This document shows positions 41,577 through 50,072 of a stretch of DNA of 51,921 bases, one piece after another (within the stretch, counting starts at the first letter, position 1; every line of letters begins with the position of its first letter). This DNA is from Hyphomicrobiales bacterium (GTDB lineage Bacteria > Pseudomonadota > Alphaproteobacteria > Rhizobiales > Rhizobiaceae): NCBI GenBank assembly GCA_900466875.1, contig UBNQ01000051.1:1-51921 (forward strand), given 5' to 3'. A program made the position numbers and the translations under genes. Below the pieces are notes generated by a model that saw nothing but the letters and a program-made list of their open reading frames with translations, made no database searches and had not been told where the DNA came from.

Positions 41577-42653
41577 TCAGGCGAATGCGTGGGTCGATTT
41601 CGGCTCGAAACTCAGCCAGGCCTGATCGCCGCGGCTGATGCTGGCAATCGCCTCGTGACCGAACGGCAGGCGAACGGACAGGCTTTCGCCATTGCCGGTG
41701 CGGGTGCTGACCTCGATATTGTTGCCGAGAAAGGTAATGTCGTTGATCGTCACGGCAAGGCCGTTAGCGACCTGATGGCTTGACAGAGACAGGCGCTCCG
41801 GCCTCAGCAGCAACGACGCGGATTTGCCACCCGTCTTACCGGCATGCATCGGCACACCATCGATGACAGTGCCGCCGGGCAGTGCCAGTTTTGCCTTGCC
41901 GTCTGCGCTCGACAGCACTTCGGCATTGATAAAGTTGCTGTCACCGATAAAGCCCGCCACGAAATGCGTGGCCGGATTGGCGTACAGTTCCTGACCGGTG
42001 CCGATCTGGTCGATCTCGCCCTGGCTGAACACGGCGATACGGTCGGACAAGCGCAGCGCCTCTTCCTGATCGTGGGTGACGTAAAGAATGGTCACGCCGG
42101 TTTCCTGATGGATACGACGGATCTCGAACTGGATCTCTTCACGCAGCTTCTTGTCGAGAGCCGAGAGCGGTTCGTCCATCAGCAGGACCGGCGGATTGTA
42201 AACCAGCGCCCGGGCGAGCGCGACGCGCTGCTGCTGGCCGCCGGACATCAGTGCCGGCTTGCGATCCTCGAACCCTTCGAGGCGGACCAGTTTCAGCGCC
42301 TTGCTCACGCGCTCGGCGATTTCGGCCTGACCGACACGGCGGATACGCAACGGAAAGGCGACATTTTCGCCAACCGTCAGATGTGGGAACAGCGTGTAAC
42401 GCTGGAACACCATGCCGATATTGCGCTTGTGCGAGGGGGTCGACAGAAGGCTCTGGCCATTGAGCAGGATATCGCCGTCGGTCGGATCCTGAAAGCCTGC
42501 CAGAATGTAAAGCGTCGTCGACTTGCCCGAACCGGACGGCCCGAGAAAGGTCATGAACTCGCCCTGCGCTACGTCCAACGTCACGTTCTTGACGGCGATG
42601 ACCTGGCCATATGTCTTGCGGATACCTTTGATGGAGAGGAATGGCTGGGTCAT
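41577..42653 (-). CDS. Spermidine/putrescine-type ABC transporter, ATP-binding protein
   Basis: A 358-residue PotA-class ATPase: Walker A GPSGSGKST, Q-loop VFQRYTLFPHLTV, signature MSGGQQQRVALARAL (Met for Leu), Walker B VLLMDEPLSALD and switch YVTHDQEEA. A TOBE domain follows. It overlaps the permease gene by four bases. It drives import of the unknown substrate of the LLM-monooxygenase operon. Confidence 0.87.
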   Translation of the reverse strand: MTQPFLSIKGIRKTYGQVIAVKNVTLDVAQGEFMTFLGPSGSGKSTTLYILAGFQDPTDGDILLNGQSLLSTPSHKRNIGMVFQRYTLFPHLTVGENVAFPLRIRRVGQAEIAERVSKALKLVRLEGFEDRKPALMSGGQQQRVALARALVYNPPVLLMDEPLSALDKKLREEIQFEIRRIHQETGVTILYVTHDQEEALRLSDRIAVFSQGEIDQIGTGQELYANPATHFVAGFIGDSNFINAEVLSSADGKAKLALPGGTVIDGVPMHAGKTGGKSASLLLRPERLSLSSHQVANGLAVTINDITFLGNNIEVSTRTGNGESLSVRLPFGHEAIASISRGDQAWLSFEPKSTHAFA

Positions 42654-43450
42654 GCTTTGCGTCCCTTGCGGAAGAGTGCGGCCAGAACCATCAGCAGGAT
42701 GGTGAAGGCAATGAGAATGGTGGAGGCGGCGGCGATGACAGGCGTCAGGTCTTGCCGGAGCGTTGCCCAGATCTTGACAGGCAGCGTCTGCAGCGTCGGA
42801 CTGGCCATGAAGATGGCGAGAACGACTTCATCCCACGACGCGAGGAAGGAAAAGATGGCGGCGGCGAAAATGCCGTGGCTGACGGCAGGCACCGTCACCC
42901 TTATACGCGCTTCCCAAGGGCTTGCGCCGCACAGGATCGCTGCGTCCTCGATCGATTTGTCGAACCCTTCCAGCGCATTGCCGATGGAGATGATCGAGAA
43001 GGGCAGCGCGATCAGAAGATGCGCGATGATGAATCCTACCGTGGTGCCCGCCAGTCCGAGCTGCAGAAACAGCGCGTAAAGGGCGACGGCGAGCACCACG
43101 ACGGGGAGGATCATGGGGGTCAGGAACAAGGCGCGAAGAGCTTCGCGCCCGAAGAAGGAGCCGCGGTTGAGGCCAAGGGCGGCGAGAAAACCGATGACGA
43201 CGGAGAGAACCGTGACGATGGCGGCGATCTTCAGGCTGGTAAGTGCCGAATAAAGCCAGCGAGGATCAGCAAACAGCATCTGGTACCATTTGAACGTCCA
43301 GGACGGCGGCGGAAAGATCAGCCATTGCGACGAGCCGAAGGACAGAGCCGCGATGAAGACGATCGGCAGGATCAGGAACAGACAGACCAGGGCCGTCAGG
43401 CCGATCAGGAAAGGCCGAAGAATACCGAGTTTTTCGAAATCGAGCAGCAT
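42650..43450 (-). CDS. Spermidine/putrescine-type ABC transporter, permease (PotC-like)
   Basis: A 266-residue permease with six spans; the EAA loop is EDAAILCGASPWEARIRVTV and the later block SFLASWDEVVLAIFM is typical of PotC relatives. The ATG at 43450 follows GAGG at good spacing; the frame is open much further but that part is antisense-like shadow of the other permease. It lies five bases after the first permease. Confidence 0.85.
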   Translation of the reverse strand: MLLDFEKLGILRPFLIGLTALVCLFLILPIVFIAALSFGSSQWLIFPPPSWTFKWYQMLFADPRWLYSALTSLKIAAIVTVLSVVIGFLAALGLNRGSFFGREALRALFLTPMILPVVVLAVALYALFLQLGLAGTTVGFIIAHLLIALPFSIISIGNALEGFDKSIEDAAILCGASPWEARIRVTVPAVSHGIFAAAIFSFLASWDEVVLAIFMASPTLQTLPVKIWATLRQDLTPVIAAASTILIAFTILLMVLAALFRKGRKA

Positions 43451-43455
43451 GATTG

Positions 43456-44313
43456 TTACCTCGCCCGATTGGGGTTCAGGAATTTGAGCTGAACGGCGTA
43501 AAGCACCAGCGTCACGACCAGCAGCACAAGAGCGGCCGCGCCGCCCATGCCCCAGTTGACCAGCGACTGCACGAACTGCGCCACGAGTTCGGCCAGCATC
43601 ATGTTGGAGGTGCCGCCGAGAAGGGCCGGCGTGACGTAGTAACCAAGCGACATGACGAAGACCATCAGCGCGCCCGAGGCGATGCCTGGCAACGACAGCG
43701 GCAGCAGCACGCGGGTGAAACACTGGCGCTTGTTGGCGCCGCAAAGGGCAGCAGCACGCAGCACGGCCGGATCGATGGACTTAAGAATGCCGATCAACGG
43801 CAGGATCACGAAAGGGAGCATGATATAGGTCATGCCGATGGTGACGCCGACAAGATTGTTCACAAGCGCCAGCGGCTTGTCGATGATGCCGAGGTTGATC
43901 AGCATCTTGTTGACGACGCCGGTGCGCTGCAAAAGCACCATCCAGGCATAGGTACGGGCGAGAAGGTTCGTCCACATGGACAGGATGATGATCGCCATCA
44001 CCAACCGTGACCATTTATCGGGCATGATGGCGAGCAGCCATGCCACCGGAAAGCCGATCACCACCGCAACCACGGTGACCAGACCGGCGACCGTGAACGT
44101 GTTCATGAACACCCGCAGATAGGTCGTGGAGCCGAGCAGCTCGCGGTAATTTTGGAGACCGGGCGTGGGTTCGAGCACGCTGCGCATCAGCAGCATGAGC
44201 ACGGGGATGATGAAGAAAAAAGCGATGAGCAGCAAAGCCGGCACGACATAGCCGAAACTGCCGTTGCGCCTGATCTTTCTTTGTCCACCGTCAGTCGTTG
44301 CCGACACAACCAT
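43456..44313 (-). CDS. Spermidine/putrescine-type ABC transporter, permease (PotB-like)
   Basis: A 285-residue permease with six spans and a short basic N terminus. The EAA loop reads RAAALCGANKRQCFTRVLLP. Together with the PotC-like protein it forms the inner-membrane channel. It follows the binding-protein gene after a 74-base gap that holds a strong hairpin. Confidence 0.85.
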   Translation of the reverse strand: MVVSATTDGGQRKIRRNGSFGYVVPALLLIAFFFIIPVLMLLMRSVLEPTPGLQNYRELLGSTTYLRVFMNTFTVAGLVTVVAVVIGFPVAWLLAIMPDKWSRLVMAIIILSMWTNLLARTYAWMVLLQRTGVVNKMLINLGIIDKPLALVNNLVGVTIGMTYIMLPFVILPLIGILKSIDPAVLRAAALCGANKRQCFTRVLLPLSLPGIASGALMVFVMSLGYYVTPALLGGTSNMMLAELVAQFVQSLVNWGMGGAAALVLLVVTLVLYAVQLKFLNPNRAR

Positions 44314-44341
44314 TACAAACTCCCGGTTCCCTCATGGAATT

Positions 44342-44365
44342 CACGGGCCGGCACACCGGCCCGTG
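44342..44365 (-). other. Intercistronic hairpin after the binding-protein gene
   Basis: CACGGGCCGG and CCGGCCCGTG form a perfect 10-bp stem with a 4-base loop between the binding-protein gene and the permease gene. On the minus strand no U-run follows. It is placed as in three other importer operons of the window and probably raises binding-protein mRNA over that of the permeases. Confidence 0.6.
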
Positions 44366-44387
44366 TCGTTGATTGTTCTGGAGCCTG

Positions 44388-45398
44388 TTACTTGGCCTGC
44401 CAGGCGTACCAGCGGGTGCCGATCTCATCGCGATGGGCTGCCCAGTAACCCATGTCGGCATTGACCTGGGTTTCGGCCTGCTGGTCGGGCAGCGTCTTGC
44501 GCAGATCCTCATCCATCAGTTTCGGCGAGTCCGTGTTGATCGGCGCATAACCGGTCATCGTCGCGAACTCGGCCTGCGCCTTGTCGCTGGTGGCGTTGGC
44601 GATGAACTTCATCGCCGCGTCCTTGTTTTTCGTGCCCCTCGGCACGACGAGCGCATCGGCAGCGGTGATGTTGTTGTTCCAGGACGTTTCGACGGTCACT
44701 CCGGTCTGGGCAAGCGCCGTCAGGCGGCCGTTCCAGAACGACCCGAAAGGCGCTTCGGCCGATGCCAGCAGCTGCTGCGACTGCGCGCCGCTATCCCACC
44801 AGACGATCTCCGACTTGATGGTGTCGAGCTTCTTGAAGGCGCGATCGAGATCGAGCGGATAAAGCTTGTCGGCGGCAACGCCGTCAGCCAGCAGTGCCGC
44901 TTCGATCACACCCGGCGCCGACCACTTGTAGAAAGTGCGCTTGCCGGGAAATTTCGCAACGTCGAAGAGGTCGGCCCAGCTTTTCGGGCAGGCATCCACG
45001 GCATCCTTGTTGCAGCCGATGACGAAGGAATAATAGAAGCTGCCGACCGAATAATCGGTGACGAAGCGCGGATCGAGCTTCGTCTTGTCGATGACGGAGA
45101 AGTCCAGCTTTTCGAGAAGGCCCGCATTGCCGGCCTGAACCGCGTAATCACCTTCGACGTCGACAACGTCCCAGGCAACGTTCTTGGATTCCACCATGGC
45201 CTTCAGCTTGCCGTAGTCGGTCGGACCGTCCTGCGTGACGTTGACGCCGTCTGCGGCGCTGAACGTATCGGCCCAATGCTGCTTTTGCGCATCCTGCGTG
45301 GTGCCGCCCCAGCTGGTGAATACCATGTCGGCGGCGCTCGCCTGTGTGGCGAATGCGACGGTGGCGGCGAGAACTGCGATGATCGTCTGCTTTTTCAT
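44388..45398 (-). CDS. Spermidine/putrescine-type ABC transporter, periplasmic binding protein
   Basis: A 336-residue PotD/family-1 binding protein. A Sec signal peptide MKKQTIIAVLAATVAFATQA ends at ASA. GGGAGGAGAAAAC fixes the ATG at 45398 inside a longer open frame. Typical core motifs: DMVFTSWGGTTQDAQ, WDVVDVEGDYAVQ and TWNG-like FGSFWNGRLTAL. The ligand is unknown; the enzymes around it suggest a nitrogen-containing or amide compound rather than a plain polyamine. Confidence 0.85.
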   Translation of the reverse strand: MKKQTIIAVLAATVAFATQASAADMVFTSWGGTTQDAQKQHWADTFSAADGVNVTQDGPTDYGKLKAMVESKNVAWDVVDVEGDYAVQAGNAGLLEKLDFSVIDKTKLDPRFVTDYSVGSFYYSFVIGCNKDAVDACPKSWADLFDVAKFPGKRTFYKWSAPGVIEAALLADGVAADKLYPLDLDRAFKKLDTIKSEIVWWDSGAQSQQLLASAEAPFGSFWNGRLTALAQTGVTVETSWNNNITAADALVVPRGTKNKDAAMKFIANATSDKAQAEFATMTGYAPINTDSPKLMDEDLRKTLPDQQAETQVNADMGYWAAHRDEIGTRWYAWQAK

Positions 45399-45451
45399 GT
45401 TTTCTCCTCCCTGAGAAAAAGCCGTGATCTGCGAATGTGGCTGTGTGGCGC

Positions 45452-45781
45452 CTAGACCGGAGCCGTGCCGCCCAGAGGCGAAAATGCTGCGGGCGACATG
45501 ATCTTGTTGTCGGCGGTGACGATCAGGTCGCGTATTTTTGGCAGAAAGGCCTGCCAATCCGGATCGGCCGCCAGCCGAGCGCGCCGTGCCTGACGATCAT
45601 CCAGGCTTTCGAAACCCCAGATATGCACGATCTCGTTGATCGGCCCGATCTCCGAGGAGAAGTAGCCGACGAGATTGCCAAGATGCCTTTTCTGAATGGC
45701 GATGCCGATTTCGCCGACCACCTTCAAGTATTCGGGGATGGCGCCGTTCTTCAGCCGGTAGGTTCTGATCTCGTAGAACAT
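45452..45781 (-). CDS. NIPSNAP family protein
   Basis: A 109-residue dimeric alpha/beta-barrel (ferredoxin-like) protein: MFYEIRTYRLKNGAIPEYLK and IVHIWGFESLDDRQARRARL are standard. I place the start at ATG 45781 with GGTGA before it; a GTG three codons upstream overlaps the aldehyde dehydrogenase stop. NIPSNAP proteins are common in degradation operons and may be small isomerases or monooxygenase-like factors; the exact role is unknown. Confidence 0.8.
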   Translation of the reverse strand: MFYEIRTYRLKNGAIPEYLKVVGEIGIAIQKRHLGNLVGYFSSEIGPINEIVHIWGFESLDDRQARRARLAADPDWQAFLPKIRDLIVTADNKIMSPAAFSPLGGTAPV

Positions 45782-45786
45782 CTGGG

Positions 45787-47250
45787 TCACCGCATCACGA
45801 AAGGGTCGGGGAACGGCTCATCGGACGTTCTCAGCCACACCGTCTTGGTGCGGGTGAAATCGAGCGCGGCGGCAAGACCACCTTCGCGGCCGTGACCGGA
45901 CTGGCTGTAACCGCCGAACGGCGCAATCGGAGACACGGCGCGATAGGTATTGATCCAGACGATGCCGGCACGGATGCGCTTTACCATACGGTGTGCGCGC
46001 GTCAGATTCTGGGTGAACACACCGGAAGCGAGGCCGTATCTGGTGTCATTGGCCAAAGCGACCGCTTCATCCTCGGTGGTGAAGGATACGACCGACAGGA
46101 CCGGACCAAACAGTTCGCTTTCAACGGACGGCGAATTGATGCCGTCGCAATCGAGAATGGTCGGCAGGTAGAAGAAACCATCCCCCTCGCCTGCGCGCCC
46201 ACCGGTGACAAGCCTCGCTCCGGCATTGATGGACGCGGATACGATCTGCTCGACATGATCACGCTGGCGCTGGGTGCAGAGCGGACCGACTTCGGTTGCC
46301 ATTTCCAGCGGTGAGCCGACGCGGATGGCTTCTGCCTTCGCCTTCAAAAGGGCGATGAACTGGTCCTTCACCGAACGCTCGACGATGAGGCGTGAACCGG
46401 CAACACAGCTCTGGCCGGTGGCGGCAAATATGCCGGCGACCTGTGCATTGGCCGCGCTTTCGAGATCCGCATCGGCAAACACGATAAAAGGTGATTTGCC
46501 GCCCAGTTCCAGCGAGGTGCTGGCAAGGTTTTCGGCCGAATTGCGCACCACATGCGCCGCCGTCACCGGGCCACCAGTAAAGGCGATATGAGCCACGCCC
46601 GGATGCCGGGTGAGCGCACTGCCGCAGGAAGGACCGAAACCGGTGATAACGTTGAGCACGCCCTTGGGGAAACCGGCCTCATGCACCAGACGGGCAAATT
46701 CCAGCATCGGTGCCGGACCATCTTCCGAGGCCTTGACCACCAGCGTGCAGCCGGCAGCGAGCGCCGGGCCAATCTTGACGGCGGAAAGAAACAGCTGGCT
46801 GTTCCACGGCACGATGGCGGCCACGACGCCGACCGGCTCACGCCGCGTCCAGACATCCATTTCGGCCTTGTCTATCGACAGGGTCGAACCTTCGATCTTG
46901 TCCGCGAGGCCAGCGTAATAGCGGTAATAATCGGCGACATAGGCAATCTGTGCCGAGGTTTCGCGGATGATCTTGCCGGTATCGCGCGTTTCCAATCCGG
47001 CAAGGCGCTGGGCGTTGGCCTGGACCAGATCGGCGAGCCTGTAGAGAAGTTTTCCGCGCGCCGATGCGGTCAGTGCCGGCCATTCGCCATTCCACAACGC
47101 CTGCTCGGCAGCCTTGACCGCGCGGTCGACATCGTCCTCACGGGCTTCCGGCATCGAGGCCCAGACCTTGCCTGTGGCCGGATAGATGCTGTCGAACCGG
47201 GCAGAGCCGTCTTCGAACGCGCCGTCTATATATTGCTGAAAATCGTGCAT
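45787..47250 (-). CDS. NAD-dependent aldehyde dehydrogenase
   Basis: A 487-residue aldehyde dehydrogenase, class 1/2-like. The Glu base is in LELGGKSPFIVFADAD and the Cys nucleophile in ATGQSCVAGSR; VPWNSQLFL replaces the usual PWNFP cofactor motif, which suggests a special subgroup (betaine-aldehyde or hydroxymuconic types). It presumably oxidises the aldehyde freed by the LLM monooxygenase or hydrolase. It follows the LLM gene by seven bases. Confidence 0.84.
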   Translation of the reverse strand: MHDFQQYIDGAFEDGSARFDSIYPATGKVWASMPEAREDDVDRAVKAAEQALWNGEWPALTASARGKLLYRLADLVQANAQRLAGLETRDTGKIIRETSAQIAYVADYYRYYAGLADKIEGSTLSIDKAEMDVWTRREPVGVVAAIVPWNSQLFLSAVKIGPALAAGCTLVVKASEDGPAPMLEFARLVHEAGFPKGVLNVITGFGPSCGSALTRHPGVAHIAFTGGPVTAAHVVRNSAENLASTSLELGGKSPFIVFADADLESAANAQVAGIFAATGQSCVAGSRLIVERSVKDQFIALLKAKAEAIRVGSPLEMATEVGPLCTQRQRDHVEQIVSASINAGARLVTGGRAGEGDGFFYLPTILDCDGINSPSVESELFGPVLSVVSFTTEDEAVALANDTRYGLASGVFTQNLTRAHRMVKRIRAGIVWINTYRAVSPIAPFGGYSQSGHGREGGLAAALDFTRTKTVWLRTSDEPFPDPFVMR

Positions 47251-47257
47251 CTCAGCC

Positions 47258-48295
47258 TCACCCGAACGCAGGCATGACGTCGGCGATAAAGCGTTCGAGC
47301 GACGCCTTCTTGCGCTCGAAACTCATGCCGGTATCGATCCAGAAGGAATACTCGTCCCAACCCTGTTGTTGGTAAATCTTCAGGCGGTCGATGACCGTCG
47401 CCGCATTGCCGATCGGCATGTTGGTGATCATCTTTTCCGGCAGGAGATTCGGGTTCGCCGCCAGTTCCTCCTCGGTCAGGTTCTGGATCAGGCCTTGATG
47501 GATCGGCCGCTCGTTTTTGAACCATGCGAAGAAGTAATTGTAATAGGTGCTGATTTCCTTTGCGGCCTGGGCGATGTCGGCTTCATCCGAGCCGACGTAG
47601 GTATGCTGCAGCAGCATGATTTTCGGGCGCTTCACACCCGCCGACTTTTCGCAAGCCGCGTCGAACCGCTCCATCAGGCTGGCGATCTCTGCTTCGCCGT
47701 TGGCAAGCGGCGTGCATTGTACGTTGCAGCCATTGGCAACGGCGAATTCGTGGCTGTTCGGATCACGCGCGGCCACCCAGATCGGCGGGTGCGGCTGCTG
47801 CACCGGCTTTGGTGCAGACGTGATCGAAGGGAACTTCCAGAACTCCCCGTCATGAGCGTAATCGCCTTCCCAGATGCCCTTGATGGCCGGGATCAGTTCG
47901 CGCATGCGCTGACCGGCACCCCATGGGTCAAGGCCCGGCAAAAGGCGTTCGTATTCGAAACTGTAGGCACCACGCGCAATGCCGAGATCGAGACGGCCTC
48001 CGCTGATGAGATCGGTCATCGCCGCTTCGCCGGCAAGCTTGATCGGATGCCAGAAGGGCGCGATCACGGTGCCGGTGCCGAGACGCACATTCTTGAAGCG
48101 CGCGGCAAGATCGGCAAGGTTGACGAACGGGTTCGGCGCGATGGTGAATTCCATGCCATGGTGTTCACCGGTCCAGATGGCATGCATGCCGCCCTTGTCG
48201 GCAATCTCGCAGAGCTTGATGAATTCTTCGTAGAGTTCCTCATGGTTCTGGCTGGCATTCAGCCGTTCCATATGAACGAAAAGCGAGAACTTCAT
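47258..48295 (-). CDS. LLM class flavin-dependent monooxygenase
   Basis: A 345-residue luciferase-like protein with the bacterial luciferase barrel: WTGEHHGMEFTIAPNPFVNL, VRLGTGTVIAPFWHP, GGRLDLGIARGAYSFEYERL and PPIWVAARDPNSHEFA. It needs reduced flavin supplied by the flavin reductase encoded four bases upstream. Relatives cleave C-N, C-S or C-C bonds (RutA, DszA and others). The ATG at 48295 follows AAGGGTGA; the longer open frame upstream is antisense shadow. Confidence 0.85.
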   Translation of the reverse strand: MKFSLFVHMERLNASQNHEELYEEFIKLCEIADKGGMHAIWTGEHHGMEFTIAPNPFVNLADLAARFKNVRLGTGTVIAPFWHPIKLAGEAAMTDLISGGRLDLGIARGAYSFEYERLLPGLDPWGAGQRMRELIPAIKGIWEGDYAHDGEFWKFPSITSAPKPVQQPHPPIWVAARDPNSHEFAVANGCNVQCTPLANGEAEIASLMERFDAACEKSAGVKRPKIMLLQHTYVGSDEADIAQAAKEISTYYNYFFAWFKNERPIHQGLIQNLTEEELAANPNLLPEKMITNMPIGNAATVIDRLKIYQQQGWDEYSFWIDTGMSFERKKASLERFIADVMPAFG

Positions 48296-48299
48296 GGGA

Positions 48300-49250
48300 T
48301 CACCCTTTTTTGGCCACGACGTGGACGCGGCCCTTTTCCTGGTTACCGAAATAGATGCCGAAATTGCCGAGTGTGCTCTCCTGGGCGTAACGCTTGACCG
48401 TCTCGCGGATGGCGGAATCCTGAATCTTTTCAAGTGGCAGTTGCTGGAGCGGGAACAGCTGGCCAACCTTGGGCGTACCCTCGCCCAAGACCGCGCGATA
48501 GACGATATGCTGGCGGCCGGCTTTCGTGTCTTCATAGATGGAATAAAGCAGGCCCGTCTGGATGGAGAGGCCGATCTCGGCGGCAAATTGCGGCTCCAGC
48601 ACGTCCATGCCTTCGCTTTCGGCCTTGTCGGCAAAAGGCAGCGTCCAGCCACCACTTGCGTCCGGCACGAGCAAAATCTCGCCGGCGCGCTCTGCGACGG
48701 CCCCAACCGAGAGGCTGCCATCGACATTGGCAAGCAGATTCTTTTCGGTAAGAGCCGGCGTGAAATAGCCGCCGCGGGCATAACCGAGGCCCGTCTTGCC
48801 GGAGTTCTCGAACCCTTCGATCCTGCCGATCAGGATGACATGGTCGCCGGCATCGACCCGTTCATGCGCCGAACAGTCGAACCACGCGGCAACATCGGAG
48901 AATACGGGCGAACCGAATGGACCCTTTTGCCAGTCGACGGCGGCAAACCGATCCTCCACCGGACGGGCAAAGGTGTTGGAAACGTCCTTCTGGTCCTCGG
49001 AGAGGATGTTGACCGCAAATCCGTTTGTGGTCATCAGCGTCTGGTAATTACGCGATGTTTTCGCCAGGCTGACCAGAAGCAGCGGCGGATCCAGCGAAAC
49101 ACTGGTAAAGCTGTTCGCAGTAAAGCCGATCGGGGCGCCTTCTTCGTTGAACGTCGTCACAACGGTGACACCGGTCAGGAATGCTCCGAACGCATCGCGG
49201 AGCGCTCTTGGATCAATCGCTTTGGGATCAATCGCTCTTGGATCACTCAT
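48300..49250 (-). CDS. Flavin reductase with an extra C-terminal domain
   Basis: A 316-residue protein. Residues 10-165 are a flavin reductase/FMN-binding split barrel (LRDAFGAFLTGVTVVTT, GFTANSFTSVSLDPPLLLVS). The remaining 150 residues form a second domain that looks like a degenerate Nudix fold (GAVAERAGEILLV, AAEIGLSIQTGLLYS) without a complete GX5EX7REUXEEXGU box. GGGAGGAG sets the ATG at 49250. It supplies reduced flavin to the LLM enzyme. The N terminus contains a 15-base tandem repeat. Confidence 0.82.
   Translation of the reverse strand: MSDPRAIDPKAIDPRALRDAFGAFLTGVTVVTTFNEEGAPIGFTANSFTSVSLDPPLLLVSLAKTSRNYQTLMTTNGFAVNILSEDQKDVSNTFARPVEDRFAAVDWQKGPFGSPVFSDVAAWFDCSAHERVDAGDHVILIGRIEGFENSGKTGLGYARGGYFTPALTEKNLLANVDGSLSVGAVAERAGEILLVPDASGGWTLPFADKAESEGMDVLEPQFAAEIGLSIQTGLLYSIYEDTKAGRQHIVYRAVLGEGTPKVGQLFPLQQLPLEKIQDSAIRETVKRYAQESTLGNFGIYFGNQEKGRVHVVAKKG
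49203..49247. repeat. Three 15-base tandem repeats at the start of the flavin reductase gene
   Basis: Units 49203-49217, 49218-49232 and 49233-49247 differ by one or two bases (GCTCTTGGATCAATC type). In protein they give DPRAIDPKAIDPRAL on the minus strand. In-frame unit number could vary among strains without breaking the gene. Confidence 0.7.
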
Positions 49251-49271
49251 TGTCACTCCTCCCATTCCTCC

Positions 49272-50072
49272 TTATTGCGCCGGCTGCCAGGTCAGCCAGT
49301 CGGCCAGTGCCTCACTCACCTCCTCCGGCGCCGTGAGATTGACCATGTGTCGGTGGCCCCTGATGACGACCGCCCTTCCTTGGGGCGCCGCCGTGGCCAT
49401 GTCTTCGGCCATTTCGGCCGTCGAATTCTTGTCGTCATCGCCCGTCAGGAACAAGGCCGGCGCTTTCACCTGCGGCCAGCTGTCCGAATAGACGGCATCG
49501 CCGGTTGCAAAGGCCCTGTACGCGGCGGCGTAACCGCCGGGATCGACCTGTTGCAGCAGTTCATGCACGAGACGATAGGCATCACCGCCCTTCTCGTCCG
49601 GCGAAAACCATCGCTCCAGAGGCGCTTCACGATCGAATGCACCGGAAAAGATCTCGTCGGCACGGGCTTCGACCGCTTCACGCGCTAGCGGCGTCCGTTT
49701 GTAGACGCCGTTCAGCAGAGCCACCCGACGGAGTTTTGACGGCTCCGTCGCAGCAAATCCGGCGGCAATCAGCGCCCCCATCGAATGACCGGCGACATTG
49801 ACCGCTTCGAGGCCCAGTTCATCGACCAGTCTTTGGAACCAGGCGACGAAATTGGGCAGTTCCGGTCGCGTATCCAGCGGGGCTGAAAAACCGTGGCCGG
49901 GAAGATCGACCGCAATGACGCGGTGATCTTTCGAGAGCCGCTCGATCTGCGGCTCCCAGGCTTCGATGCGCATGCCCACGCCGTGGATGAGGACGAGCGT
50001 TTCGCCCCCTTGCCCCCGGTCGAAATAAGCCGCGCCGGAAGGCGTCTTAGACCGCGGCAGGGTTTGCAGCAT
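49272..50072 (-). CDS. Alpha/beta fold hydrolase
   Basis: A 266-residue hydrolase. Oxyanion motif LIHGVGM, nucleophile elbow VAGHSMGA with Ser, acid in TGDDDKN and the His in GHRHMVNLTAPEE. It lies between DUF1185 and flavin reductase genes and overlaps the former by 26 bases. In Rut-type pathways a hydrolase of this fold (RutD) removes a reactive carbamate or ester product; a similar clean-up or ester/amide cleavage role is likely here. Confidence 0.83.
   Translation of the reverse strand: MLQTLPRSKTPSGAAYFDRGQGGETLVLIHGVGMRIEAWEPQIERLSKDHRVIAVDLPGHGFSAPLDTRPELPNFVAWFQRLVDELGLEAVNVAGHSMGALIAAGFAATEPSKLRRVALLNGVYKRTPLAREAVEARADEIFSGAFDREAPLERWFSPDEKGGDAYRLVHELLQQVDPGGYAAAYRAFATGDAVYSDSWPQVKAPALFLTGDDDKNSTAEMAEDMATAAPQGRAVVIRGHRHMVNLTAPEEVSEALADWLTWQPAQ

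Noticed and set aside
43451..43744. An extended start for the PotC-like permease
   Set aside because: The added residues are the shadow of the upstream permease; GAGG before ATG 43450 gives the proper start and usual length.
23654..45398. Naming the three PotABCD-like importers as polyamine transporters
   Set aside because: This ABC class carries many ligands; none of the operons contains polyamine-degrading genes, so only the structural class is given.
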